Program-made: the position numbers and the translations under genes
DNA from: Pseudomonadota bacterium
Lineage (GTDB): Bacteria > Pseudomonadota > Gammaproteobacteria > UBA1113
Direction of reading: 5' to 3'
NCBI GenBank assembly: GCA_021781965.1
Contig: JAJXVU010000008.1
Location: 1 to 64,000, forward strand
DNA length: 64,000 nt
In this document: positions 16,466 to 24,276 of the stretch, in pieces
Numbering within the stretch: position 1 is the stretch's first letter
Layout: each line of letters starts with the position of its first letter
The notes under the pieces: model-generated
Seen by the model: the letters and a program-made list of their open reading frames with translations, nothing else
What the model was told of the DNA's origin: nothing
Database searches by the model: none

Positions 16466-18058
16466 TTAGTGACTCTCACACAATTTAATTGGAGTCCCTA
16501 TTTGGGTAGCAGAATTAGCTGCTGTTACCGCATTGTTCGGCTGAGTACTAAACATACCTGTCTGTGGAAGCTCATGTACAGATTTTTTAGTTTTAGTGGC
16601 TTCTACTACAGCATTAGCCGCTTCAGTAGCACGCGCTTTAAGCCCTGATCCTACGGCCGTAGTGGTCACATAACCCAGCGTAGTAATAGCGGACATACTA
16701 GCATCCTTAACTTTTTGGGCCATACCAAACATAAGGACGAGTCCTACTGGTAAATATGCTGGAAGTACCGCATTTAAGATTAAGGCCGTGGCAATAGCCG
16801 CAGTAGCCACAAATAGAGTGCCCACGGCAATACAAGCTTTAGCAGCCAAACTCCTTTTTCCAACATTGGTTAAACTATGAATAGCATCTATGCAATCCTC
16901 TTCCGTACGAGATTGGTTTAATGATTGAGGCCTTTCTGAAAGCACAACTTGTCCTTGCATACAATTGCGTAATTGACAAGCCTGAAACTCAAATATTGTC
17001 GTTAAATCCGCCTTGCTAGCATCCTTTTGCTGCACTGCCGCATCTGCGGTCCGTAAGAAATCAAAACCACTTTTGACAACTGGATCATTGTTTAGGTCAA
17101 ATTTTTTGTATTCATTATTTTTCATCTTAGGAAAAGAAAATTGATCTCTATAAACAATAAGACATGTTTCATAATAGTCACGTGTCTCTTGATATCGTTT
17201 CGCTTCGTCAAAAGTTGACGGTTTGTATCTAATTTTACTTTCATTCGCTATAGCCTCAGAAATTTTATCGTCAAAATTTTTAATTAACCCTTTGTCAGCA
17301 CCCTCATCAAGTGATTTTATGCAAAATTCATCACACTTCCCTTGTATTACTTCATCATACCCTATGTTGAATGAATAGGTTGAAGATACTTCTATTGGGC
17401 CTGGTGGATCGACCGGATCTGCAAATAGATCTACAGATTGTGTAGGCTTCTCTGTGAGAGATTCGCGACAATTTATTACTTGAGTATTCGTTATCGAAAA
17501 GCTGTTTCCATCCTTTGCTATCCTAATCTGAGTGGTCCATAGGTTAGAAGGATCATTGTCTGAAAATACAGATTCATAGTCTGTAATTAAGATATATCTC
17601 AGCAACATTTTTTCAGGCGAAGCTATCAAGGAATTTTGATGTAAATTATATACCAAAAATTTAAGCAATCGTGGATGCAAATACTGTGGAACAAGCGCTT
17701 TAAACTTTTCCACCTCTTTTTCTTGCTTTTCTAAAGCATCCGGATCAGATGACTCATTTTGTAATAGTTTAACATTAATACCTGCTTTTGCTGCTTTTTC
17801 TTTTAAGAGTCCTGGTGTACCAAAAAATTCAACATTCGTCCGAAATATGTCTTCCCCTAGTTGATGAAGGCCTGTTTGTTTGTCTATTACGCGAGTGTGT
17901 GTATAATTAGCGACATCAAATAAAGAGTAGGTTTTAGAGTCTTCAGGGATATATCCCCCTGGATAAATTTGTATCTGGGGAATCTTCCATCGTTTAGTCT
18001 TAATGTCTAAAGATTCGGCTTGTCGTTCAGGAATCGAATGAATATCTATCTTAGCCAT
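16466..18058 (-). CDS. Unknown large protein with C-terminal hydrophobic hairpin (effector candidate)
   Basis: A 530-aa protein I do not recognise. There is no N-terminal signal peptide. The first about 405 residues are soluble, with a Lys/Glu-rich helix near 95-120 and several Cys in the second half. Two hydrophobic segments follow (about 410-430, CIAVGTLFVATAAIATALIL, and 433-450), then a Ser/Thr/Ala-rich tail. This architecture resembles membrane-associating Dot/Icm effectors, but no secretion signal can be proved by eye. It ends 39 bp after the E2 operon on the opposite strand and lies near two other candidate host-interaction genes. Confidence 0.7.
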   Translation of the reverse strand: MAKIDIHSIPERQAESLDIKTKRWKIPQIQIYPGGYIPEDSKTYSLFDVANYTHTRVIDKQTGLHQLGEDIFRTNVEFFGTPGLLKEKAAKAGINVKLLQNESSDPDALEKQEKEVEKFKALVPQYLHPRLLKFLVYNLHQNSLIASPEKMLLRYILITDYESVFSDNDPSNLWTTQIRIAKDGNSFSITNTQVINCRESLTEKPTQSVDLFADPVDPPGPIEVSSTYSFNIGYDEVIQGKCDEFCIKSLDEGADKGLIKNFDDKISEAIANESKIRYKPSTFDEAKRYQETRDYYETCLIVYRDQFSFPKMKNNEYKKFDLNNDPVVKSGFDFLRTADAAVQQKDASKADLTTIFEFQACQLRNCMQGQVVLSERPQSLNQSRTEEDCIDAIHSLTNVGKRSLAAKACIAVGTLFVATAAIATALILNAVLPAYLPVGLVLMFGMAQKVKDASMSAITTLGYVTTTAVGSGLKARATEAANAVVEATKTKKSVHELPQTGMFSTQPNNAVTAANSATQIGTPIKLCESH

Positions 18059-18304
18059 TTCCCTTCTCCATTTTTAAATTTAATAATTTAAGTCACTATA
18101 AGTATAGTGCGTAAAACTGAAGGAAACTTGAAAATAGAGTAATTTTCTTTTATTTTGAGCTATTGCGTACGAGACAGCTGTGCAAACTATTAGTTTAGCT
18201 TACCGTTAGCGTTATTTTAATAACATACATTTTATTTTTAATACACTCCTTCGGCTAGACAAGGCATTACTGCTATTTTAAAATTGCACTTAATCCTAAT
18301 AGGT

Positions 18305-18679
18305 TCACGGCCGAGGATTGGGAGGCCAACGGTGAGAAACCACTTCTTGGAATTGCTCTCCCTTCTCACATTCTGCCTCTAGATTTTCCAATATAGAATT
18401 TTGATTATCGTATGTTTCTTGATGTTGTCTAAGTTTTTGTTGCGCTTCATTGTGATTTTTCTGCGCTCTTTCTACAAGCGCTAGTATTCCTGGCCCCGGT
18501 TTCATTTTAGCTGCAGCTAATATTCTTTCCATAGCATATTTAGCCCTAGCTTCTACTGCTTCGGCTTTCAAAAGATCTGACTTAAGAGTATCAACATAAC
18601 TTTTTTGTCTTCTTATATTGTCCTTAAGCGCATCGTCATAGTTGCTCAAAAGCAATTGAGCAACCGGTTTAGTTATCAT
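18305..18679 (-). CDS. Small coiled-coil protein of unknown function
   Basis: A 124-aa, highly charged, almost wholly helical protein. Heptad-like helices span about residues 12-55 and 68-112 (QKNHNEAQQKLRQHQETYD), separated by a Gly/Pro break (KMKPGPGIL). It ends in a Pro-rich tail (WPPNPRP). There is no signal peptide. It lies between the 530-aa unknown protein and the ankyrin protein, all on the minus strand. Its own upstream hairpin (18734-18758) suggests a separate transcript. The function is unknown. Confidence 0.66.
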   Translation of the reverse strand: MITKPVAQLLLSNYDDALKDNIRRQKSYVDTLKSDLLKAEAVEARAKYAMERILAAAKMKPGPGILALVERAQKNHNEAQQKLRQHQETYDNQNSILENLEAECEKGEQFQEVVSHRWPPNPRP

Positions 18680-18733
18680 AATGCATCCCTCTTATTACAA
18701 CGAATATTCGCTTGCTATATCATACATGAAATT

Positions 18734-18758
18734 GGGGCTATGGTTAATTCATAGCCCC
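18734..18758 (-). terminator. Hairpin terminator after ankyrin gene
   Basis: GGGGCTATG (18734-18742) pairs with CATAGCCCC (18750-18758) around a short loop. It lies just past the ankyrin gene stop. It is flanked by GGTTTTT on the plus side and reads into AATTTC on the minus side, so it could work in both directions. Confidence 0.65.
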
Positions 18759-18775
18759 GGTTTTTACTTAATATC

Positions 18776-21064
18776 CTAGAGTAGAAGAGTTTTGCGTGGG
18801 GGCGCTAACTTACCCACTTCGGAATGACAACTCGCTGTTGAGCAAACCCAAAAAGTATATAGTCTATTCAATAAATTATTGTCTATTGCTCTAAGGATAG
18901 GCGGGAGTAGGGGTCGGGGTAACTCACGTACTTCTTTTACGCTTGTTTCCAACAGCTCATTCAGTTCACTAATGTCATCTACTCTAATTCCTGCGCTATT
19001 TAGAAGGCTCGAGCGTCTACTCATCAATGGTGACTTGGGTTGTTCTATAGCTGCAAGTTCACTTTCACTTAGATCATCATAATCGTTCCCATAAATTTCT
19101 TCTTTCTCTTCTTCCTCTTCTTTCTCTTCTTCCTCTTCTTCCTCTTCTTCTTTCTTTGGACTTGGAACTGGATCTTCTGTAGCACCATTTGTAGACCCGC
19201 TCTTCTCTAAGAGATCAATAACTTTTCCATTAGCTTGTTGTTCTATAACTAAAAATTCACTAAGTTCGCTTTCACTTATATTGTCATAGTCGTTCCCATG
19301 AGTTTCTTCGCCCTCTTCTTTTTTCTCTTCTTCTTTCTTTAGACTTATGGTTGGGACTTCTGTAGCACCATTTATAGCGCCATTCTTTTCTAATAGAGCA
19401 ATAACTTCTTCATTAGCTTGTTGTTTTACAGCATAATCCAGAGGCGTTTCACCAAGAAAGTCTTTTGCATTGACGTTAGCACCTTTATCAATTAAAAAAT
19501 CTGCTATTTCAAACTGATTATGCTCTATAGCAATATGTAGCGGGGTTCTGCCTTTATCGTCTGCGATATTAATATGAAGCGGATAGTTTTCACCTAATTC
19601 TTTAACTTTTTTTAAGTCGCCATTTTCTACAGCAACATACAAAGATGTTTTACCAGTTGCATAATAGTAAAGCTTTTCGTTGATTATAGGCAAGATTTTA
19701 TCTCGCTCATCTTTATAGAAGTAAAGCTTTTCGTTGATTATAGACAAGATTTCAGCTTGCTCATCTTCATCGCCAATATCAGCGCCTTTGTCAATTAAAA
19801 GCTTAGCCACATCAAGACGATGATATTTTATAGCAATATACAGAGGGGTTTGACCTTTATCATTTCTGATATGAATCAGGTATGGATTTTCATTAATGTC
19901 ATTTTCTATTGTTTCTGAATTATTCTTTATTTTTTGGAAAAACTCTTTCTGTTTAGCGGCTTCTATACGTTTCAACTTTACTCTCGCGCGGATCTCCTTA
20001 ACAGTCTCCAGACGGATATTCTTAGCAGTCTCCAGCTTATTCGGAGCAAAATTGTATGTAAAATGTTCTCTTCTAAGCCTGGTCGAAGGAAATTTTTTGC
20101 TAATATAAGGAGCGTGGCTAAAAGCTTCGCGAAGCGCGCTTCTAAGGGTGGGATGCTTAGCATTTATGGTGCCTGTAAAACAAACATAAAGATCTTCATA
20201 GAGAGATAAAAGCTTATTTTGAGTCTCTGCAGGGATATTTTCTATGGTCTTCGATTTTAAGCGCTCTTCCAATTGCAAAATTTGCGCAGCGATCTTAAAT
20301 GCATTTATTGCTTCCTCTTGCTCTATTGTATTTACCGCTGTAGTGATTGCATTGTAAATATGGCGTCCAAAACCATCAAGGATTTTATCCTTAGGACGTC
20401 CTAAGTTATCAAAACCGTCTTTTCCATAATTTTGTAGCAACATAGTATTAAATAATCGTTTTGCCAGTTCATAATCAACGTCCTGTCGCACTATTGTATA
20501 ATCCAGCGGAGTTTCACCCTGGTCATCTTTCACCTGAACTTTAGCACCCTGATGAATTAACAATTCAACTACCTCGACCTCATTGATTTCTATAGCATAA
20601 TGTAACGGGGTTTGGCCGCGCTTATTTCTGGCATGAACTAACTGTGGATTTACCATGATAAGACCATTAACTCTTTTAATGTCATTTTCTATTGCCTGAA
20701 AAAGGGCGCTCTGCTGCCGAAGATGCCAATCTACATCAAGCACTTTTAAAAGTTTTTCTTCAATACTTCTCTTAAAAGAAAAGTTAATTATTACACGTGA
20801 GTCATTATCTTCCTTTTGCTTTAAAATATCACTTGCCACCCGAAAAGCTTCTGCGGCTTGTTCTGCTGTTAACCGCTTTGATTTTACTGCGTTATCTATA
20901 AAACGAATAGCTAACAGGCCCCATGCCCCCAAAGGAGTGCGTTCTACTTCTTGCACATGTTGTATAAATGTAGCTCTTTGCTTATCGAAGGCCCCCTCTG
21001 TTTTTTTAGGTGAACTTATCCGATTGCGAAATGTCTGGAACACACCGCTCAAAAATGCAGCCAT
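18776..21064 (-). CDS. Ankyrin-repeat protein with acidic tandem tracts (effector candidate)
   Basis: A 762-aa protein with canonical ankyrin units: RGQTPLHYAIEINEVEVVEL (about 150), GQTPLYIAIKYHRLDVAKL (about 405), and two consecutive units around GRTPLHIAIEHNQFEIADFL (about 510-575). Outside the repeats, residues about 50-90 and about 235-275 are weakly similar to each other (FRVASDILK and FKIAAQILQ), so a helical module may be duplicated. Residues about 580-680 contain two related blocks, each with a Glu/Lys tract and GNDYD(N/D)(I/L)SESEL. There is no signal peptide. A host-directed role is plausible by analogy with Legionellales ankyrin effectors; this is inference. The ATG at 21064 gives a helical N-terminus. 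Confidence 0.84.
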   Translation of the reverse strand: MAAFLSGVFQTFRNRISSPKKTEGAFDKQRATFIQHVQEVERTPLGAWGLLAIRFIDNAVKSKRLTAEQAAEAFRVASDILKQKEDNDSRVIINFSFKRSIEEKLLKVLDVDWHLRQQSALFQAIENDIKRVNGLIMVNPQLVHARNKRGQTPLHYAIEINEVEVVELLIHQGAKVQVKDDQGETPLDYTIVRQDVDYELAKRLFNTMLLQNYGKDGFDNLGRPKDKILDGFGRHIYNAITTAVNTIEQEEAINAFKIAAQILQLEERLKSKTIENIPAETQNKLLSLYEDLYVCFTGTINAKHPTLRSALREAFSHAPYISKKFPSTRLRREHFTYNFAPNKLETAKNIRLETVKEIRARVKLKRIEAAKQKEFFQKIKNNSETIENDINENPYLIHIRNDKGQTPLYIAIKYHRLDVAKLLIDKGADIGDEDEQAEILSIINEKLYFYKDERDKILPIINEKLYYYATGKTSLYVAVENGDLKKVKELGENYPLHINIADDKGRTPLHIAIEHNQFEIADFLIDKGANVNAKDFLGETPLDYAVKQQANEEVIALLEKNGAINGATEVPTISLKKEEEKKEEGEETHGNDYDNISESELSEFLVIEQQANGKVIDLLEKSGSTNGATEDPVPSPKKEEEEEEEEEKEEEEEKEEIYGNDYDDLSESELAAIEQPKSPLMSRRSSLLNSAGIRVDDISELNELLETSVKEVRELPRPLLPPILRAIDNNLLNRLYTFWVCSTASCHSEVGKLAPPRKTLLL

Positions 21065-21457
21065 TTTTAATACCCCGCTATTATTATTAGATGTAACTTT
21101 CTTAGCTGCCCAAGTATACCACAGAAACTATAAAGATTTCTTAAGGAAACAAGAAAAATAGGGTTTGGGGGATAAGATCTCTTATTAATTTTATCTATAA
21201 AAATCAACAAATTATTTAATTTAGGGCTTATTTATGCTCTGAAATATATATGCAATGCATTTCAAGATGCATTATCAATGTTGAAAGCAGTCACAAATCA
21301 GAGAGCTTGGTATATGAACGCGCCTTGAAATGCTTTTATATTCCAGGGCAATCGCGCGGCAAAGAAAGAGATATAACTTGTTGAATTAAAAGACTATTTT
21401 ATATAATAAAGAGCAGTTACCCACATATTAGCAGTGACGAACTCCGCCTACAGTAAT
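21065..21457. other. Intergenic region without gene
   Basis: 393 bp of AT-rich sequence between the ankyrin gene start and the end of the DHA2 exporter. The only structure I see is GCATTTCAAG (21257-21266) with its inverted copy CTTGAAATGC (21324-21333), 57 bp apart. Confidence 0.5.
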
Positions 21458-22894
21458 TTATTGTGCAATTTTATAATCCTCGCTTGATTTAATGCTACTC
21501 ATGGGTTCATTATCAACTACTTCAACCCCATCTGTTGTCCATAAACCAGTAAAGATAAAACTAGCGAATGCCGTTATGGCACCCATCACGACGATGGATT
21601 GTTTAAACGAAGCTATCGAAAAATGTTGCGACATCGTATCTGGACTCAGTAACACAAAGACTAATGTAGCCAAACCTATACCCAGCTCTATAGACAATTG
21701 CTGACAAATACTGGCCACGGTGGCGCCACTGCTTTTGGCGTTCGATGGTAAATCTATATAAGTAATTACGCTTAGACAGCCATATTGTAATGATGTTAAA
21801 GCGCCTATCGCTATCATTCCTAATACGAGGATTGTAGTAGAGGTGTGCACTTGTACTAATCCTAGCGAGGCAATCAAAATCCCAAGTATAAAGGTATTCC
21901 ATACCAGTATACGGCGAAATCCTAATTTCTTTACGAGTGGTGTTACAAAAAATCGAACCGGGAACATCGCTAATGCATAAGGTAGAAAAAGCATTCCGGC
22001 TTCCAACGGAGTTTTTCCTAAGCCATCTTGAAATAATAAAGGCGCCAAAAAGAAGATACTGCTAATGCCTATTCTAGACAGAAGATTGCCGATAGCGCTG
22101 ATCCTAAAAGTTCTAATCGTAAATACGGATAGATCGACTACAGTCCATTTGATTAACCGTGCACGATATGAATAGCAGCTAAAGAGCACTAAGCCGACTG
22201 CGAGTAGAACCAATATGAATTGATTGGGAATATTTTCATAGGCCGCAACTTCCAAAGCTACACAAGGTGCCGCAAAAGCCAAGCCAAACAAAGTAAAACC
22301 AAACCAATCGAAACGATGGCGTTGCATGTCATTGTCCAATGAATGGATCCCTTGCATTCCCGCTATAGCCGCGATAACGCAGATAGGTACATTGATTAGA
22401 AAAATCCAGCGCCAAGATTGATACTCTACCAGATATCCACCGAGCACCGGCCCCAAAGCGGGTCCTACCAATGAAACAATGGCAACCAGACTCGTCGCGG
22501 TAAGCAAATCTTTACGCGCATAATGTTTAATAATTAAAAGCCGCCCTACCGGCATCATAAAAGCGCCCGCTACACCCTGTAAAAAACGAAAAAGTGATAA
22601 CTCTATAACGTTATTCGCAAGACCACAAAATGCCGAAACTAAGCCAAAACTGAGCAAGGCTAAACAAAAAACTTTTTTTGAACCCCATTGATCGGCAGCC
22701 CAGCCACTTAAGGGTAAGAACAAGGCTAAAGCAAATACATAACTGGTCATCGCACTTTTAATCACGGGTAGATCGGCATTGAGTAGTATGGAAAGCTTAG
22801 GCAGCGCAGAATTGAGGATCGTTAAATCTAGAGACTCCATAAAAAATGCTATCCCGACTAGAATAGCAACAGTAAATTTACGAGAGCTTAGCAT
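21458..22894 (-). CDS. MFS transporter, DHA2 (EmrB/QacA) family drug exporter
   Basis: A 478-aa inner-membrane antiporter with about 14 hydrophobic helices. It has the DHA2 N-terminal signature FMESLDLTILNSALPKLS, motif A-like GWAADQWGSKKVF (about 63-75) and motif C-like GPALGPVLGGYLVEYQSWRW (about 150-169). It would use the proton gradient to export hydrophobic compounds, but no substrate can be named. No EmrA partner is adjacent. The start codon lies inside the 3' end of a broken TIGR00725-type ORF, so the gene's own promoter may have been acquired or lost in that rearrangement. Confidence 0.92.
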   Translation of the reverse strand: MLSSRKFTVAILVGIAFFMESLDLTILNSALPKLSILLNADLPVIKSAMTSYVFALALFLPLSGWAADQWGSKKVFCLALLSFGLVSAFCGLANNVIELSLFRFLQGVAGAFMMPVGRLLIIKHYARKDLLTATSLVAIVSLVGPALGPVLGGYLVEYQSWRWIFLINVPICVIAAIAGMQGIHSLDNDMQRHRFDWFGFTLFGLAFAAPCVALEVAAYENIPNQFILVLLAVGLVLFSCYSYRARLIKWTVVDLSVFTIRTFRISAIGNLLSRIGISSIFFLAPLLFQDGLGKTPLEAGMLFLPYALAMFPVRFFVTPLVKKLGFRRILVWNTFILGILIASLGLVQVHTSTTILVLGMIAIGALTSLQYGCLSVITYIDLPSNAKSSGATVASICQQLSIELGIGLATLVFVLLSPDTMSQHFSIASFKQSIVVMGAITAFASFIFTGLWTTDGVEVVDNEPMSSIKSSEDYKIAQ

Positions 22895-23079
22895 GATCTT
22901 TTAACACCACCCGCATTTTGGGCGCCTTTTAAGATTGCGTCCATTACGCCAGCATTGGTGCCTCCTGTAAGGACTCTATAGCCTTCATTAGCACTCAGCT
23001 CTCCTAGCTCATAGGAGCATTCTTTTGGTGCTATAGCAGGTCCCATAACCCCTATAATTACCTTTGACGTTGAAATAGC
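22888..23079 (-). pseudogene. Truncated TIGR00725/LOG-like (SLOG) gene fragment
   Basis: The minus-strand translation reads VIIGVMGPAIAPKE, then LSANEGYRVLTGGTNAGVMD and AILKGAQNAGG. This is the N-terminal third of a TIGR00725-family Rossmann (lysine-decarboxylase-like) protein. After GG it passes into VKRSC and a stop at 22888, exactly where the DHA2 exporter begins. No ATG lies at the expected start. About 100 family residues are missing, so this is a remnant. Confidence 0.62.
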
Positions 23080-23257
23080 TATAATATATTCTCCCTGCTT
23101 AATCAGAACTATTGTAACATTATCTCTGCCTAAATTTACGATATTTGACTACACAAGAGCGGGCTCAATCTAGAAAGACGGATCTACCCCTTTCTTTTTT
23201 CATCAAAACGCGCTCTAATAGGCGCTTGCAGATTAAATTGAATATAGGATTAACACG

Positions 23258-24223
23258 ATGAGCGATGATGCGCAAAATTTGAGCAATACAATCAATGCCG
23301 AAAAGACTTTGGAAAAATTATTACTGGCCACGTTGAAGGAACAAAAAAGCCAACGCCGCTGGAAGATATTTTTCCGTTTATGCTATTTGGTTATTTTCAT
23401 TATTTTGTTTTTATTTATACGTAACAGCCTGGGCCCTTCCTCTAGCGATAAAATGAAAGCACATACGGCATTGATCACCCTAGAAGGTGAAATTTCGGCG
23501 ACCAACAGTGCCAACGCCAGCGATATCATCGAGAGCTTAGATGCCGCTTTTGCAGACAGCAACACTAAAGGCGTGATTCTAAGCATAGACAGCCCGGGCG
23601 GATCTCCAGTGCAATCCAGCGAAATCTACAACGAAATTAAACGTCAACGCGAATTACATCCTAAAATTAAGGTGTATGCTGTATGTGAAGACATTTGTGC
23701 CTCTGGATCTTATTATGTAGCCGCAGCTGCGGATGATATTTATGTCAATCCATCGAGTTTAGTAGGATCCATAGGTGTATTGATGGATGGTTTTGGTTTT
23801 GTAGGTACAATGGATAAACTGGGCGTGCAACGTCGTTTAGCCACTGCGGGTAGCCATAAAGGTTTTATGGATCCTTTTTCTCCTGAATCAGACAGCGATA
23901 AAATCTATCTACAAACCATGTTAGATGATTTGCACAACCAATTTATCAATAACGTTAAAGCTGGCCGCGGTAACCGCTTGAAAAGCGATCCCGATTTATT
24001 CTCTGGTTTGGTATGGACTGGCAATCGTGCCGTGCAACTAGGTTTAGCCGATGACTTCGCTTCGGTAAATGAAGTCGCGAGAAACATCATCAGGGCAGAA
24101 GACATTGTAGACTACACACAAAAACAAAGTCCTTTGACTAACTTAATGTCCGTGTTAGGATCGTCGTCTGCGAAAACATTTGCTAAAGTAACAGGGTTAA
24201 GTGCGGAACCGCATTTGCAGTAA
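23258..24223 (+). CDS. sppA: Signal peptide peptidase SppA (S49 family)
   Basis: A 321-aa membrane-anchored serine protease that degrades cleaved signal peptides. One transmembrane helix lies near residues 38-57, with the catalytic domain outside the membrane. SIDSPGGSPVQSSEIYNEI (about 109-127) and the nucleophile motif CASGSYYVAAAADDIY (Ser near 150) are clear. The Lys of the Ser/Lys dyad is likely in AGSHKGFMDPFS near 200. The length is that of the short 36K-type SppA. A strong hairpin terminator follows. Confidence 0.93.
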   Translation: MSDDAQNLSNTINAEKTLEKLLLATLKEQKSQRRWKIFFRLCYLVIFIILFLFIRNSLGPSSSDKMKAHTALITLEGEISATNSANASDIIESLDAAFADSNTKGVILSIDSPGGSPVQSSEIYNEIKRQRELHPKIKVYAVCEDICASGSYYVAAAADDIYVNPSSLVGSIGVLMDGFGFVGTMDKLGVQRRLATAGSHKGFMDPFSPESDSDKIYLQTMLDDLHNQFINNVKAGRGNRLKSDPDLFSGLVWTGNRAVQLGLADDFASVNEVARNIIRAEDIVDYTQKQSPLTNLMSVLGSSSAKTFAKVTGLSAEPHLQ

Positions 24224-24235
24224 ATAATCAAAATA

Positions 24236-24261
24236 CCGCGTAAAACAGCTCTTTTACGCGG
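24236..24261. terminator. Bidirectional terminator between sppA and repeat-protein gene
   Basis: CCGCGTAAAA (24236-24245) pairs perfectly with TTTTACGCGG (24252-24261) over a 6-nt loop, between two convergent genes. The A/T runs sit within the stem rather than after it. Confidence 0.75.
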
Positions 24262-24276
24262 CATTTATCCTGAAAA

